Positions 47,803 to 58,182 of a stretch of DNA of 64,000 nucleotides are shown one piece after another (the stretch's first letter is position 1; every line of letters starts with the position of its first letter). Below the pieces are notes generated by a model. The model worked only from the letters and a program-made list of their open reading frames with translations. It searched no databases and was not told where the DNA came from. The stretch is from Curvibacter sp. AEP1-3 (GTDB lineage: Bacteria > Pseudomonadota > Gammaproteobacteria > Burkholderiales > Burkholderiaceae_C): positions 3,669,464 through 3,733,463 of the forward strand of contig NZ_CP015698.1 of NCBI RefSeq assembly GCF_002163715.1, in the 5' to 3' direction. The translations under genes and the position numbers were made by a program.

Positions 47803-48279
47803 ATGAACATCACTAAAAACACCGCAGTCACCCTGCAATTCAAGATTTCCGATGCTACCGGCAAGCTGCTGGACCAGAGCCAGGAACCCATCGCCTACCT
47901 GCATGGCGGCTACGGCAATACTTTCCCAAAGATTGAAGAAGCACTCGAAGGCCAGGCAGCCGGCTTCGCCACCACCGTGGAGCTGGCCCCTGCCGATGCC
48001 TTCGGCGAATACAACGAAGGCCTGTTACAAACCATTCCCAAAACCCAGTTTCCCCCGGGCGTGAAGGTTGGTGGTCAGCTGGAAGGCCGTGCCGAAGATG
48101 GCCAAACCATCGTGTTCACCGTGGTCAAGATCAAGGGCCCTGAAGTGCACCTCGACGGTAACCATCCCCTGGCCGGCAAGACACTGCGATTTGCACTGAA
48201 GGTGCTGGAAGTGCGTGCTGCCAGCGAAGAAGAAATCGCCCACGGACACGTGCATGGTGCCCACGGCCATCATCACTGA
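47803..48279 (+). CDS. FKBP-type peptidyl-prolyl isomerase, SlyD-like
   Basis: A 158-aa protein: MNITKNTAVTLQFKISDATG with the FKBP fold, LHGGYGNTFPKIEEALEGQA, the inserted IF domain (VELAPADAFGEYNEGLLQTI) and a histidine-rich end (GHVHGAHGHHH) that likely binds metal. The ATG at 47803 gives the family start; the longer frame to 47743 is dismissed. It stands divergent from grxD. Confidence 0.93.
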   Translation: MNITKNTAVTLQFKISDATGKLLDQSQEPIAYLHGGYGNTFPKIEEALEGQAAGFATTVELAPADAFGEYNEGLLQTIPKTQFPPGVKVGGQLEGRAEDGQTIVFTVVKIKGPEVHLDGNHPLAGKTLRFALKVLEVRAASEEEIAHGHVHGAHGHHH

Positions 48280-48447
48280 TTGCCTTTCGGTAGCTTTTGC
48301 GTGAGTTGAATTGCGGAATTTTGTTTTTTATTGGCATAAATCACCAAGTATTTTGAAATAAAGGCAAACAACGCAATTGGCTGCCGGTCCTGCGGGGCTA
48401 CGATACCAGTCTAGAAATTGGTGTCATGCCCTTCAGGAGTTTTTGCC

Positions 48448-50187
48448 GTGTTGTCCAACCCCGCTACCAAATACCGCGCCTTCCCTTCCATTGACTTGCC
48501 GAATCGGCAGTGGCCCACGCGCAGCATCACCCAGCCGCCCATTTGGATGAGCACGGACCTGAGGGACGGTAACCAATCCCTGTTTGAGCCCATGAATGCG
48601 GAGCGCAAGATGCGCATGTTCCGCACGCTGCTGAGAGTGGGTTTCAAAGAAATCGAGGTCGGCTTCCCCAGCGCCTCGCAAACCGACTTTGACTTTGTGC
48701 GCGAGTTGATCACTGGTGGTCATGTGCCCGATGACGTGACCATCGAAGTGCTCACCCAGTCCCGCGAGCACCTGATCCGCCGCACCATCGAGTCCCTCAA
48801 GGGCGCGCGCCGCGCCATCGTGCATGTGTATAACGCCACCGCCCCCGTCTTCCGCGAAGTGGTTTTCGGCATGAGCAAGCCCGAGGTCAAAGAGTTGGCC
48901 GTGTCTTCGGTGCGCTTGATCAAAGAGATCACTGCCACCATGCCCGAGACCGAGTGGGTGCTGCAGTACAGCCCCGAGGTGTTTACCAGCACCGAACTCG
49001 AATTCGCCTGCGAAGTATGTGACGCCGTCACCGCCGAGTGGGGCGCCACGCCTGCCAACAAGGTGATCCTCAATTTGCCGGCCACCGTGGAGGTGTCCAC
49101 CCCCAACATTTATGCCGACCAGATCGAGTGGATGCACACCCACCTGGCTCGCCGCGACAGCATCATCCTGAGCCTGCACCCGCACAACGACCGGGGCACT
49201 GGCGTGGCGGCTGCCGAACTGGGCATGATGGCCGGCGCCGACCGCGTGGAAGGCTGCTTGTTCGGCAACGGCGAGCGCACCGGAAATGTGGACCTTGTGA
49301 CCTTGGCCCTGAATATGTACACCCAGGGCGTGAGCCCCGGTCTCGATTTTTCGGACATCAACGCCATTGCCCGCACCGTCGAGCATTGCAACCAGTTGCC
49401 CATCCACCCACGCCACCCGTATGTGGGTGACCTGGTGTTCACCGCGTTCAGTGGCTCCCACCAGGACGCCATCAAGAAAGGCTTTGCCGCCCAAAAGGCA
49501 GCCGGCCCGGATGCGATGTGGAATGTGCCCTACATGCCCATAGACCCTGCCGACGTGGGCCGCAGCTACGACTCGGTAATCCGCGTGAACAGCCAGTCCG
49601 GCAAGGGTGGTGTGGCTTATTTGATGGAAACCGAGTTCGGTGTGGTCATGCCGCGCCGCCTGCAGGTGGAGTTCTCGGGCGAAGTGCAAAGCTACACCGA
49701 CAGCCATGGCGGCGAAATGAGCGCGCAAAACATTTGGGACCTGTTTGACGCCACCTACCTGAACGCGGCAGACGCCAAAGTGCGCTACGTCGAGCATCAC
49801 CTGTTCGACCACCCCGGCCAGACCGGCAAGGCCCATGTGCAGGGCATCCGCATCGGCGTGGAGGTGGACGGCCAGCCCATGCTGATCACCGGCGAAGGGA
49901 ACGGCCCCATCGACGCGGCAGTGCATGCCTTGCAGACGATTGGCGTGAAGGTGCAGGTGCGCAGCTATGAAGAGCGCAGCACCAAAGCCAGCACCGACGC
50001 GGGTGATGCACAAGCCTGTGCCTTCCTGGAGCTGGTGGCTACGAACGGCGATACCGGCAAGGGCGGCGAGCGCTTCGGGGTAGGCATGGACACCAACATC
50101 GTGACCGCCTCGGTCAAAGCCCTGATTAGCGGTGTGAATCGCTTGGGGCTGGTGGACGTGGATGCGGCAGAGCCTGTTGCAGCCTGA
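48448..50187 (+). CDS. leuA: 2-isopropylmalate synthase
   Basis: A 579-aa enzyme that condenses acetyl-CoA and 2-ketoisovalerate at the entry of leucine synthesis. The TIM barrel has [20 protein letters not shown] and [15 protein letters not shown] (metal histidines) and GNGERTGN; the C-terminal LeuA dimer/regulatory domain follows. It is the long alpha-IPMS type. A GTG start at 48448 yields MLSNPATKY and has AGGAG 8 nt upstream. The 168 nt upstream show no recognisable leader peptide. Confidence 0.96.
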   Translation: MLSNPATKYRAFPSIDLPNRQWPTRSITQPPIWMSTDLRDGNQSLFEPMNAERKMRMFRTLLRVGFKEIEVGFPSASQTDFDFVRELITGGHVPDDVTIEVLTQSREHLIRRTIESLKGARRAIVHVYNATAPVFREVVFGMSKPEVKELAVSSVRLIKEITATMPETEWVLQYSPEVFTSTELEFACEVCDAVTAEWGATPANKVILNLPATVEVSTPNIYADQIEWMHTHLARRDSIILSLHPHNDRGTGVAAAELGMMAGADRVEGCLFGNGERTGNVDLVTLALNMYTQGVSPGLDFSDINAIARTVEHCNQLPIHPRHPYVGDLVFTAFSGSHQDAIKKGFAAQKAAGPDAMWNVPYMPIDPADVGRSYDSVIRVNSQSGKGGVAYLMETEFGVVMPRRLQVEFSGEVQSYTDSHGGEMSAQNIWDLFDATYLNAADAKVRYVEHHLFDHPGQTGKAHVQGIRIGVEVDGQPMLITGEGNGPIDAAVHALQTIGVKVQVRSYEERSTKASTDAGDAQACAFLELVATNGDTGKGGERFGVGMDTNIVTASVKALISGVNRLGLVDVDAAEPVAA

Positions 50188-50207
50188 TTCAGCCAAGTCA
50201 TGAAGAG

Positions 50208-50238
50208 CCGGGGCAGCGCAAGCGCCCCGGTTTTTTTT
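50208..50238 (+). terminator. Intrinsic terminator after leuA
   Basis: CCGGGGC and GCCCCGG pair around a 9-nt loop and are followed by eight T. It overlaps the end of the convergent gene at 50237. Confidence 0.88.
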
Positions 50239-50575
50239 ATGCCTTTTTCAGGAAGCAGGCCTTGAGCATGAAGCTGCCGCCGTCCATCTTGCAGTCCACC
50301 TCGTGGTCGCCGCCCACCAGCCGGATGCTTTTGACCTTGGTGCCCTGCTTGAGCACGGTGGAGCTGCCTTTGACTTTCAGGTCTTTGATCAGCACCACCG
50401 CATCGCCGTCCTGCAGCACCTGACCGTTGGAGTCTTTGACGACTGCGTTGTCTTCATCATCCGCCGCTGCAACAGCCTGTGGCCATTCAAAGCCGCAGTT
50501 GGCGCACACAAAGTTGTTGCCATCGGGGTAGGTGTTTTCCAAAGTGCATTGCGGACAGGCGGGTGTAGAGGACAT
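50237..50575 (-). CDS. PhnA/YjdM-like zinc-ribbon protein
   Basis: A 112-aa protein with an N-terminal zinc ribbon (PACPQC, then CANCGFEWP) and a C-terminal domain (VLQDGDAVVLIKDLKVKGSS, KSIRLVGGDHEVDCKMDGG). This is the family misnamed alkylphosphonate utilisation operon protein PhnA; its actual function is unsettled. Convergent with leuA. Confidence 0.9.
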   Translation of the reverse strand: MSSTPACPQCTLENTYPDGNNFVCANCGFEWPQAVAAADDEDNAVVKDSNGQVLQDGDAVVLIKDLKVKGSSTVLKQGTKVKSIRLVGGDHEVDCKMDGGSFMLKACFLKKA

Positions 50576-50590
50576 GGATGCTTTCTTCTT

Positions 50591-50645
50591 GCTATGAATT
50601 CAGGAGCTGCTCGCGCAATATCGGTGTGCGCTAAAGGCCAATTTG
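50591..50645 (+). repeat. Short interspersed repeat between PhnA-like gene and prmC
   Basis: TGCTATGAATTCAGGAGCTG, CTCGCGCA, then GTGTGCGCTAAAGGCCAATTT. The GAGCTGCTCGCGCAATAT and GCGCTAAAGGCC blocks match the other copies. Confidence 0.6.
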
Positions 50646-51479
50646 TTATGGAAATGCTGCCGGCCATCTGCCGCCGCTGCAGCGCTCAATGCCAGCCAGA
50701 TCGCGGTGGCTTTGCACTTCACGGAAGCCGGCGGCAGCCAAGAGCCCGCGAACATCAGCCGCTTGGTCATACCCGTGCTCGAACAGCAGCCAGCCGCCAG
50801 CAAGCAGGTGCTCTGGGGCCTGGCGGATGATGGTGCGTATGTCGTCCAGCCCATCGGTACCGGCGGTCAATGCCTGTCGGGGCTCGAACCGCAGGGCAGG
50901 CAGGTGTTCGTCGTCTTCGCGAATGTAGGGTGGGTTGGACACAATGACCTGGAACTTGCCTTCTGCGCTGCTAAGCCAGGAGCCCTGGCCAAAAGCCACC
51001 TCTAACCCCAGACGTTGCGCATTGCCTTGCGCCACAGCCAGTGCTGCGTGGCTGAAGTCCACGGCTTCCACCTGCAATTCCGGCCGTGTGGCCTTGAGGG
51101 CCAGCGCAATCGCACCGCTGCCGGTGCCCAGGTCCACCACCCGGGCATGGAGGGTGGGCTCCAGCGTCACCAGTGCCCATTCCACAAGCGTCTCGGTGTC
51201 AGGGCGGGGTATCAATACATCGGCGCTGACCTGCAAGTTCAGCCCGTAAAACTCTTTGTGGCCGATCAGGTAAGCGACGGGTTCGCCCGCCAGCCGTCGA
51301 TTTGCCAGCCGTGTCAGCGTGGTGAGCGCTTGCTCACTCAGAAGGTCGGTGTCATGTGCCAGCAGCCAAGCCCGCCCCGCCCTGGCCTGCCCGACTGCAT
51401 GCAAAAGCAGCAGCCGACTGTCTGTCAGGTCCAGCCCTTGGCTTTGGAGCTGAGAAATCGCTTGCGCAATGGTGGGCAT
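50646..51479 (-). CDS. prmC: Release factor glutamine N5-methyltransferase
   Basis: A 277-aa SAM-dependent enzyme that methylates the GGQ glutamine of release factors RF1/RF2. The SAM site VVDLGTGSGAIALALK and the catalytic NPPYI (IVSNPPYIRED) are intact, and RPDTETLVEWAL gives the family block. Its likely substrate RF1 (prfA) is encoded nearby at 53810. The repeat at 50591 immediately follows the stop and another lies just upstream of the start. Confidence 0.95.
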   Translation of the reverse strand: MPTIAQAISQLQSQGLDLTDSRLLLLHAVGQARAGRAWLLAHDTDLLSEQALTTLTRLANRRLAGEPVAYLIGHKEFYGLNLQVSADVLIPRPDTETLVEWALVTLEPTLHARVVDLGTGSGAIALALKATRPELQVEAVDFSHAALAVAQGNAQRLGLEVAFGQGSWLSSAEGKFQVIVSNPPYIREDDEHLPALRFEPRQALTAGTDGLDDIRTIIRQAPEHLLAGGWLLFEHGYDQAADVRGLLAAAGFREVQSHRDLAGIERCSGGRWPAAFP

Positions 51480-51483
51480 GATT

Positions 51484-51520
51484 GCTCTTATATTGATAGC
51501 TGCTCGCGCATATTTTGTAT
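51484..51520 (+). repeat. Short interspersed repeat upstream of prmC
   Basis: GCTCTTATATTGATAGCTGC, TCGCGCATAT; the right half seen in other copies is missing. It lies in the divergent prmC / chemotaxis receptor region (51480-51667). No promoter is recognised with confidence there. Confidence 0.55.
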
Positions 51521-51667
51521 GGATGAATACACGAAATAGTTGAAAGACCGCTTATTTTTCGCTGCGCTTTCGACCCAAATAAAGTACAGTGAATCCACAA
51601 ATAGATGAGGCCGATCTTGGCTGGAGCAGGCGTTGGCGAGGCGCCGTTTCGTTGGAGTGTTCTCAAA

Positions 51668-53632
51668 ATGAGCCTTGTATTGTCCTCCGGTTCGTCCGCG
51701 CCACCTGCACGCCTGAGTGGCTTGTCGCTCAACGCCAAGATTTGTGTCGCGGCTACCGCCCTCGTGGTCGCCAGTCTGGCCATTACGGCCGCTGTGATCG
51801 GCTTTAAAAGCAGTTCCACCGCAGAAGCAGCAACCATGGAGCTGGCCCGCACCTCTGCCCGCGAAGCGGCGGGGGCCTTGCAATCGCGGATCAAGGCCAA
51901 TCTGTATTCCGTGATGGCGCTTTCCGGCGCCATGACCACTACCAAGGCGGCTGGCTTGCCCTTGCAACGACCGCAAATTGACGAGATCACCAAATCCACC
52001 CTGATGAGCTCCCCGGACTTTGTGGGTGCCGCCGTCACCTGGGAGCCCAATGCACTGGACGGCAAAGATGCCGAGTTCGCGGGCAAAGCGCCGCTTTACG
52101 ATGCAACCGGACGCCATATGCCCTACTGGACCCGCAAGGCCGGTGGCGGCTTCCATGTGGACCCCATTGTGTTCGACCCCGCGCCGGGGGCCAATGATTG
52201 GTACGACATCCCGAAGAAAACCAGCAAGGTGTTTTTCACCGAGCCCTACATCTACCCGATTGAAGGCAAAGATGTGCTGATGGCATCGCTGGTGGCGCCC
52301 ATTCTGGTAGAAGGCAAGTTTCAAGGTGTGGCCAGTGCCGACTTCGCGCTCACACAGCTGAACACCATCCTGTCGGATGTGAAAGTCATGAATGGCGGCA
52401 GTCTGGTCTTGATCTCCAACGGCGGCTTGTATGCGACCAACCCCGATGCGGCGCTGATCAACAAAAAGGCCGAGGACATCCCCGCAGCCGGTTTGGAGGC
52501 GGTGCAGAAGGGGCAGACTTACGAGTACACCGATAGCAGCAAAGTGATTCACCTCTTACAGCCTTTGGTCATCCACCCGGACGCAGCGCCTTGGGCAGTG
52601 CGCATGAGCTTTCCGCAGAGCGTGGCAACCGCATCGTCGCGCCAACTGACTTTCTACACCTTGGGTGCCGCATTGGTGTGCGCCTTGGCTACGGCGGTCA
52701 TTCTGGTTGCGGTAGTGTCGCGGCTCATGCAGCCCCTGCGGGCCCTGAGCAGCGCTATGGCCGATGTATCCAGCGGGGATGCAGACCTGCGTACCAAAAT
52801 CGCCGTGCATGGCAATGACGAGCTGGCCGCCATCGGCAACGGGTTTAACCAGTTCGTCGCCAAAATCCATGGGGTGTTGGCGCAAGTACGCAGCAGTGCT
52901 GACAGCGTGGCCAACGCCAGCGCCGAGATTGCCCAAGGCAACAATGACTTGAGTGCGCGCACCGAGCACCAGGCCAGCTCGCTGGAGGAAACTGCGGCTA
53001 GCATGGAAGAGCTCAACAGCACCGTCAAGCAAAACGCCGACAACGCTCGCCAAGCCAATCAACTGGCCATGAGCGCCTCAACTGTGGCGGTGCAAGGTGG
53101 CGAAGTGGTAGGGCAGGTGGTGGACACCATGAAAGGCATTAATGAGGCCAGCCGCAAGATCAGCGACATCATCAGCGTGATCGATGGCATTGCCTTCCAA
53201 ACGAACATTCTTGCGCTGAACGCTGCTGTGGAGGCTGCCCGTGCCGGGGAGCAGGGGCGTGGTTTTGCGGTGGTGGCCAGCGAAGTCCGTTCTCTCGCAG
53301 GCCGCAGTGCAGAGGCCGCCAAAGAGATCAAGAGCCTGATCAACGCCAGCGTCGAGCGCGTGGAGCAGGGCACTGCTTTGGTCGACAAGGCCGGTGAAAC
53401 CATGACCGAAGTGGTGAGCAGCATCCGGCGAGTGACTGACATCATGGGCGAGATCAGCGCCGCCAGCAATGAGCAAAGTGCCGGTGTAGCGCAGGTGGGT
53501 GAGGCTGTGACTTCGATGGACCAGGCGACGCAGCAAAACGCAGCCTTGGTGGAAGAGATGGCTGCGGCAGCTAGCAGTTTGAAGAGTCAGGCCAACGATT
53601 TGGTACAGGTGGTGGGGGTGTTCAAGCTCTGA
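51668..53632 (+). CDS. Methyl-accepting chemotaxis protein with dCache domain
   Basis: A 654-aa receptor. TM1 is at about 20-42 ([20 protein letters not shown]), followed by a dCache_1 sensor domain in the periplasm (residues about 50-310, including [11 protein letters not shown] and [20 protein letters not shown]), TM2 near 320-345, a HAMP domain ([18 protein letters not shown]), and the signalling hairpin with the conserved tip [20 protein letters not shown] and [11 protein letters not shown]. The ATG at 51668 with GGAG 9 nt upstream is chosen. The ligand is unknown. Confidence 0.95.
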   Translation: MSLVLSSGSSAPPARLSGLSLNAKICVAATALVVASLAITAAVIGFKSSSTAEAATMELARTSAREAAGALQSRIKANLYSVMALSGAMTTTKAAGLPLQRPQIDEITKSTLMSSPDFVGAAVTWEPNALDGKDAEFAGKAPLYDATGRHMPYWTRKAGGGFHVDPIVFDPAPGANDWYDIPKKTSKVFFTEPYIYPIEGKDVLMASLVAPILVEGKFQGVASADFALTQLNTILSDVKVMNGGSLVLISNGGLYATNPDAALINKKAEDIPAAGLEAVQKGQTYEYTDSSKVIHLLQPLVIHPDAAPWAVRMSFPQSVATASSRQLTFYTLGAALVCALATAVILVAVVSRLMQPLRALSSAMADVSSGDADLRTKIAVHGNDELAAIGNGFNQFVAKIHGVLAQVRSSADSVANASAEIAQGNNDLSARTEHQASSLEETAASMEELNSTVKQNADNARQANQLAMSASTVAVQGGEVVGQVVDTMKGINEASRKISDIISVIDGIAFQTNILALNAAVEAARAGEQGRGFAVVASEVRSLAGRSAEAAKEIKSLINASVERVEQGTALVDKAGETMTEVVSSIRRVTDIMGEISAASNEQSAGVAQVGEAVTSMDQATQQNAALVEEMAAAASSLKSQANDLVQVVGVFKL

Positions 53633-53659
53633 CTTTGGCTAGAGTCTGGGTGCTTGGCC

Positions 53660-53755
53660 GAGCGTTTGGGCGGCAGCGCGTTTTGCTCCGTGTCCCCCGC
53701 CCGCTGTGCGGGCTCCTCCTTGACCTGCGCAAAACGCACTGCCGCCCAAACGCTC
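53660..53755. repeat. Long inverted repeat between receptor gene and prfA
   Basis: Two 27-nt arms (53660-53686 and 53729-53755), identical in inverted form except for one base, surround a 42-nt spacer that itself contains the hairpin GCCCG-CTGTG-CGGGC. This fits a large bidirectional transcription end for two convergent genes, although there is no T-run. Confidence 0.85.
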
Positions 53756-53809
53756 TCTGTTAATCGCAGTGAGCGCCCAGCCGACTCAACTCAGAGCCCA
53801 CAAGCAAAC

Positions 53810-54931
53810 TCAGTTCAAGCTGTTTTCCAGCGCAGCCAACTGCTGGGCTGCTTCGTAGGCTTGCAGGGCCTCGACCACATCGTCCAAATCGCCCTCCATC
53901 GCGCGGTCCAGTTTATACAGCGTCAAGTTGATGCGGTGGTCGGTCAGCCGGCCTTGCGGGTAGTTGTAGGTGCGGATGCGGTCGCTGCGGTCGCCGCTGC
54001 CAACCAGGCTCTTGCGCTCGGCCGCGTCTTTGGCGGCGCGCTCGGAGCGGTCTTTTTCGTGGATGCGGGCGGTCAGCACTTTCAGGGCTTGGGCCTTGTT
54101 GCTGTGCTGGCTGCGGCCATCCTGGCATTCGGCCACGATACCGGTGGGGATGTGCGTGATACGCACCGCCGAGTCGGTCTTGTTGATGTGCTGGCCACCT
54201 GCGCCGCTGGCGCGGTAGGTGTCAATGCGCAGATCCGAGGGGTTGATCTTGATGGCCTCCGCCTCGTCCTGCTCGGCCAGCACCGCAATCGTGCAGGCGC
54301 TGGTGTGGATGCGGCCCTGGGTTTCGGTGGCGGGCACCCGCTGCACCCGGTGGCCGCCTGATTCAAACTTGAGCATGCCGTAGGCACCGCAAGAGCCCGT
54401 GCTGGTGGTCGTGCTGCCTTCGATGCGCAGCACCACTTCCTTGTAGCCACCCAGCTCGCTTTCAGACGCGCTCATGATTTCGGTGCGCAGCCCCTTGGCG
54501 TCGCAGTAGCGGGTGTACATGCGGGCCAGATCCGCGGCAAACAGGGCGGATTCATCACCCCCCGTGCCCGCGCGGATTTCCACAAACGCAGGGCGCGCAT
54601 CGTCCGGGTCCTTCGGCAGCAACATGCGCTGCAGCTCGGCCTCTAACTGGGCCATTTCGGCGGTGGCGCCGTCGATTTCCTCTTGCGCCATGGCCAGCAT
54701 GTCCTCGTCGCCCGCCGCATCACCCAGCATCTCCTGCCCCGTGGCCAGATCAGCCTCACGCTGCTGGAAACGCTCCCAACGTCCCGCCACGGCTGCCACA
54801 TCGGTGTGTTCGCGCGAGAGCTTGAGGAACTGCTCCATGTCTTTCATGATGTCTTCACGCGAAAGCAAAAACTCCAGCTCCCCTTGGCGGTCTTTGTACT
54901 TGGCAAGCTGTTGGCGGAGAAACGGTTTCAT
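53810..54931 (-). CDS. prfA: Peptide chain release factor 1
   Basis: A 373-aa translation factor reading UAA and UAG. The PxT anticodon motif is PAT in [14 protein letters not shown], and [18 protein letters not shown] carries the GGQ loop that PrmC methylates. N-terminal [20 protein letters not shown] begins at ATG 54931; the frame upstream of it has no support. It is followed on the right by hemA on the same strand (151 nt apart), the usual order hemA-prfA. Confidence 0.97.
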   Translation of the reverse strand: MKPFLRQQLAKYKDRQGELEFLLSREDIMKDMEQFLKLSREHTDVAAVAGRWERFQQREADLATGQEMLGDAAGDEDMLAMAQEEIDGATAEMAQLEAELQRMLLPKDPDDARPAFVEIRAGTGGDESALFAADLARMYTRYCDAKGLRTEIMSASESELGGYKEVVLRIEGSTTTSTGSCGAYGMLKFESGGHRVQRVPATETQGRIHTSACTIAVLAEQDEAEAIKINPSDLRIDTYRASGAGGQHINKTDSAVRITHIPTGIVAECQDGRSQHSNKAQALKVLTARIHEKDRSERAAKDAAERKSLVGSGDRSDRIRTYNYPQGRLTDHRINLTLYKLDRAMEGDLDDVVEALQAYEAAQQLAALENSLN

Positions 54932-55082
54932 GGGTGACTTTGTGTGTGTAGCGATCAATGCGACGACCGTAGAAGCGGGGTCGAAGCGAAAAAACAAAAT
55001 GTGGCTGTTTAAGCCCCCCGCTCAATCGGCCGGGCGACAGGGACTGGGGGAGAGGGGTGTGAACCCCTGAGCTTGACCCCAG

Positions 55083-56342
55083 CTAACGCTTGTTCCGCAA
55101 GAAAAAGTGCGAAATCGCGTTGCCCGCCCGTTCGCGTGCTGCAGCGTCCCCGGCGTGCAGCTCGGCCATGGCGCCATGCAGCATCTTCTGGCTCAGGCCT
55201 TTGGCCAGAGCTTCAAGCACCGCGTCCACATCTTCGCCCTTGGCCAGCATCTTGCGGGCACGGGTGAGTTCTGCGGTGCGCCATTCTTCGGCTTGGGCAT
55301 TGAGCTGCTGGATCAGGGGCACGGCGCTGCGCTGGTCCACCCAGTGCATAAAGCTTTGCACCCCGGCGTCCACAATGGCTTCCGCTTGGGCCACGGCGGC
55401 CTGGCGGTTGGCTTGAGCGGTTTGCACCACGCCGGCCAGGTCGTCCACGGTGTAGAGGTACACATCGCCCAAGGCTTTGACTTCGGGTTCAATGTCGCGG
55501 GGCACGGCGAGGTCCACCATGAACATGGGGCGGTGCTTGCGCTTTTTGAGTGCGCGCTCCACCGCGCCCAAGCCGATGATGGGCAGGGTGCTGGCGGTGC
55601 AGCTGATGACAGCGTCAAACTCGTGCAGCCGCTCGGGCAAGTCGGCCAGGCGCATGACCTCGCCCCCGAAGCGGCTGGCCAGCTTTTCGCCCCGCTCCAG
55701 CGTGCGGTTGGCAATAGCGATGGCCTTGGGGTTCTTGGCCGCAAAGTGCGTGGCACAGAGCTCAATCATTTCGCCCGCACCCACAAACAGCACCTTGACC
55801 TTGGCCAGGTCTTCAAACAGATTGCCGGCCAGACGCACGGCCGCAGCGGCCATGCTGATACTGTGCGCGCCGATCTCCGTAGAGGTACGCACCTCTTTGG
55901 CCACCGCGAACGAGCGTTGGAAAAGCTGGGAGAGCGTTGTGCCCAAAGCGCCTGCCTCATCGGCGGCGCGCACCGCATCTTTGAGCTGCCCCAAGATTTG
56001 CGGCTCGCCCAGCACCATGCTGTCCAAGCCACTGGCCACGCGGAAGGCATGGCGGGCGGCTTCCTGGTCTTCGAGGCGGTAGGTGTGGGAGCGTAGTTCA
56101 CTGGCCGACACGCCACCGCTTTGGGCCAGCCAGGCGAGGGTGTGGTCCAGCGCGGCTTCATCGCCTGCGCAGTAGATTTCGGTGCGGTTGCAGGTGGAGA
56201 CAATGGCCGCCTCCGGGGGGCGGGCCATGCTCTGGCGCAGCCCGTGGAGCTGCGGCGCGATCTGGTCACTGGCGAACGCAAACCGGCCCCGCATATCCAG
56301 CGGTGCGGTGGTGTGGTTGATGCCTAATGCCCAGACTGCCAT
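55083..56342 (-). CDS. hemA: Glutamyl-tRNA reductase
   Basis: A 419-aa enzyme reducing glutamyl-tRNA to glutamate-1-semialdehyde, the first step of tetrapyrrole synthesis in the C5 route. The catalytic cysteine is in [11 protein letters not shown], the NADPH site in [16 protein letters not shown], and the dimerisation domain at the C-terminus. The N-terminus [20 protein letters not shown] is typical. Confidence 0.97.
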   Translation of the reverse strand: MAVWALGINHTTAPLDMRGRFAFASDQIAPQLHGLRQSMARPPEAAIVSTCNRTEIYCAGDEAALDHTLAWLAQSGGVSASELRSHTYRLEDQEAARHAFRVASGLDSMVLGEPQILGQLKDAVRAADEAGALGTTLSQLFQRSFAVAKEVRTSTEIGAHSISMAAAAVRLAGNLFEDLAKVKVLFVGAGEMIELCATHFAAKNPKAIAIANRTLERGEKLASRFGGEVMRLADLPERLHEFDAVISCTASTLPIIGLGAVERALKKRKHRPMFMVDLAVPRDIEPEVKALGDVYLYTVDDLAGVVQTAQANRQAAVAQAEAIVDAGVQSFMHWVDQRSAVPLIQQLNAQAEEWRTAELTRARKMLAKGEDVDAVLEALAKGLSQKMLHGAMAELHAGDAAARERAGNAISHFFLRNKR

Positions 56343-56409
56343 ATGTTTAGACGCCGATTATAAAATCCAGCGTCTACTCACCCCGCCAAAGCCTCGATTG
56401 GCCTTTGCA

Positions 56410-56688
56410 ATGACCGCCATGGGCCCTCTCGATCTCCTGAACCACCTGTTGAATTTTGCGGCTCCTGCCTTGGTGGTCGGGGTGTTGCTGGCGCTTCTGG
56501 CGTCTCTTTTTTATAGAAAAGTGCCGGTAGCGCTCAGTCTATATGCGCAGGCAGCTATTAATTTTGTAGCGGGGCTAGGGGCCTTGATGGGCGGACTCGT
56601 ATTCTTCGGGCGCGACGGCAAGATGCTCAGCTACGGCGCCATGGTGCTGGCCTGTGCGGCCAGCCAGTGGTGGGCCATGCGCCGCTGA
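56410..56688 (+). CDS. Small membrane protein of unknown function
   Basis: A 92-aa protein with three hydrophobic segments (LNFAAPALVVGVLLALLASL, AAINFVAGLGALMGGLVFF and YGAMVLACAASQWWAMRR). I do not recognise a named family. The stretch LSLYAQAAINFVAG is encoded by 56521-56570, which is a reversed copy of the short interspersed repeat. It lies between divergent hemA and the HAD phosphatase gene. Confidence 0.7.
   Translation: MTAMGPLDLLNHLLNFAAPALVVGVLLALLASLFYRKVPVALSLYAQAAINFVAGLGALMGGLVFFGRDGKMLSYGAMVLACAASQWWAMRR
56521..56570 (-). repeat. Short interspersed repeat copy inside membrane protein gene
   Basis: Reverse complement: GCTACAAAATTAATAGCTGC, CTGCGCATATAG, ACTGAGCGCTACCGGCAC. The ATAGCTGCCTGCGCATAT and GCGCTA blocks match other copies. 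In frame with the gene at 56410. Confidence 0.55.
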
Positions 56689-56714
56689 ACCCGGCCCCCC
56701 TTTTTTGGAGCTTT

Positions 56715-57377
56715 ATGCCCTCACGTTTCAAAGCCGTTCTGTTTGACCACGACGGCACCCTGGTCGAATCCGAAGCGGTGCATCACGCGATTTGGAATCA
56801 GGTGCTGCAGCCCTATGGCGTGCAGATTCCGGTGGAGTTGTTCATGGCGGACTTCTCAGGTGTGCCCGCCATCACCAACGGCCATGACATCAAGAAGCGC
56901 TATGCGCTGGCTCCGGACGCCGCCGAACTGGCTGATACCAAAAACGGCATGACGGCCGAATACCTTGCAACCCACGCCTTCCCGCTGATGCCCGGCGTGC
57001 GCGAATCATTGACCCGTTTGAATGCAGCGGGCCTGCGCAAGGGCGTGGTGACCGGGGCACGTATGTTCGCCATTGCCGCCACTTTGCGCTCGCACGCGCT
57101 GGCGCCGGAGTTTGAGATCGTGATTTCTGCGGACGAAGTCGTTCACAGCAAGCCAGCACCCGAGTGCTACCTGCTCGCCTTGGAGAAGATGGGCTTGCAG
57201 GCCCATGAAGCAGTGGCCTTTGAGGACACTGAGCACGGCGTCGCCTCGGCCATTGCGGCGGGGCTGGCCTGTGTGGCGATACCCACCGCTATGTCTGCAG
57301 TGCAGGACTTCAGTGCCGCCACCGTGGTGGTGCCGGACATGGCTTCTGCCGTCGATTGGGTACTCAAGCAGGGCTGA
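56715..57377 (+). CDS. HAD-superfamily hydrolase (phosphoglycolate phosphatase-like)
   Basis: A 220-aa phosphatase: motif I FDHDGTLVESEAVHH with the nucleophile Asp, a helical cap, motif II region VVTGARMFA, motif III Lys in HSKPAPECYLLALEKMG, and motif IV VAFEDTEHGVASAIAAGL. Subfamily IA. The substrate is not predictable. The ATG at 56715 with GGAG 5 nt upstream is chosen. Its end overlaps the convergent ugpQ gene by 14 nt. Confidence 0.9.
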   Translation: MPSRFKAVLFDHDGTLVESEAVHHAIWNQVLQPYGVQIPVELFMADFSGVPAITNGHDIKKRYALAPDAAELADTKNGMTAEYLATHAFPLMPGVRESLTRLNAAGLRKGVVTGARMFAIAATLRSHALAPEFEIVISADEVVHSKPAPECYLLALEKMGLQAHEAVAFEDTEHGVASAIAAGLACVAIPTAMSAVQDFSAATVVVPDMASAVDWVLKQG

Positions 57378-58182
57378 ACAAATCCACCCGGTCGGTGATG
57401 ATGCCGTCCGTGCCTAAGTCGATCAGACGCTGCGCAGCGGGCTCGTCATTGACCGTGTAGCTCAGGGTGCGGATGCCGGCCGCTTTGGCTTGCGTCACAG
57501 TGCTGGTGTCCCAGAGCGTGTGCTTGCACACGATGGCGTGGCATCCCAAGCGCAGGGCGGTTTCTAGCCAACCGCTCCAGAGTTCGTCCAGCAATAGACC
57601 ACGGGGCAACTCAGGCTGAGTGTCCAGAGCGCCTTCCAGTGCGTCTGGCGCGAAAGAAGTCAGCAGGGGTGGCACGGACTGTCCTGCCCACAGGAGGGCG
57701 GCGTGCCGGGCCACGACCTCGCCGGTGTGACGCTCGGTACCCGGGGTGGGCTTGATCTCGATGTTCAGAAAGTAGCCGTTGCGGATGCAATAGGCGGCAA
57801 TGCCGTCCAGCGTGGGAATGGTCTCGCCTGCGTAGGCACGGCTGTGCCAAGCGCCGGCATCGAGCCGGCTCAAAGTGGCCCAAGGATGGTTGCCGGCGAT
57901 GGCCTCATTTGCTACATCTTTGATAGCTACTTGCGGATGATTCACGGGCGCCAGCACTTGATGGGATGCATTGGTGGTGCGGGCGAGGGTGGCATCGTGA
58001 AGTAAAAACGGCACGCCATCGGCGCTGAGCTTCACGTCGCATTCGAACATGCGGTAACCGTGGCTGGCACCCAGGCGGAAGGCGGCCAGCGTGTTCTCGG
58101 GCGCGAGCTTGCCGGCGCCCCGATGGGCGACCCAGCGGGGGTAGGGCCAGGCGGGGAGGTCGAATTCGTGGGCGGCGGTCAT
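57364..58182 (-). CDS. ugpQ: Glycerophosphodiester phosphodiesterase
   Basis: A 272-aa cytosolic GDPD that hydrolyses glycerophosphodiesters to glycerol-3-phosphate and an alcohol. [20 protein letters not shown] and the [18 protein letters not shown] metal/catalytic block are typical, as is [12 protein letters not shown]. Between the catalytic loop and [14 protein letters not shown] there appears to be an insertion, in which [16 protein letters not shown] is encoded by the repeat at 57911-57957. Overlaps ugpC by 4 nt. Confidence 0.94.
   Translation of the reverse strand: MTAAHEFDLPAWPYPRWVAHRGAGKLAPENTLAAFRLGASHGYRMFECDVKLSADGVPFLLHDATLARTTNASHQVLAPVNHPQVAIKDVANEAIAGNHPWATLSRLDAGAWHSRAYAGETIPTLDGIAAYCIRNGYFLNIEIKPTPGTERHTGEVVARHAALLWAGQSVPPLLTSFAPDALEGALDTQPELPRGLLLDELWSGWLETALRLGCHAIVCKHTLWDTSTVTQAKAAGIRTLSYTVNDEPAAQRLIDLGTDGIITDRVDLFSPA
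57911..57957 (+). repeat. Short interspersed repeat copy inside ugpQ
   Basis: GCTACATCTTTGATAGCTAC, TTGCGGATGATTCACGGGCG, CCAGCAC. Matches the family core TTTGATAGCTNCTTGCG and ACGGGCGC(C/T)AG. The gene stays in frame. Confidence 0.55.

Noticed and set aside
48433-50196. 587-aa minus-strand open frame across leuA
   Set aside because: Antisense shadow of leuA with His/Gly-rich sequence and no recognisable domain.
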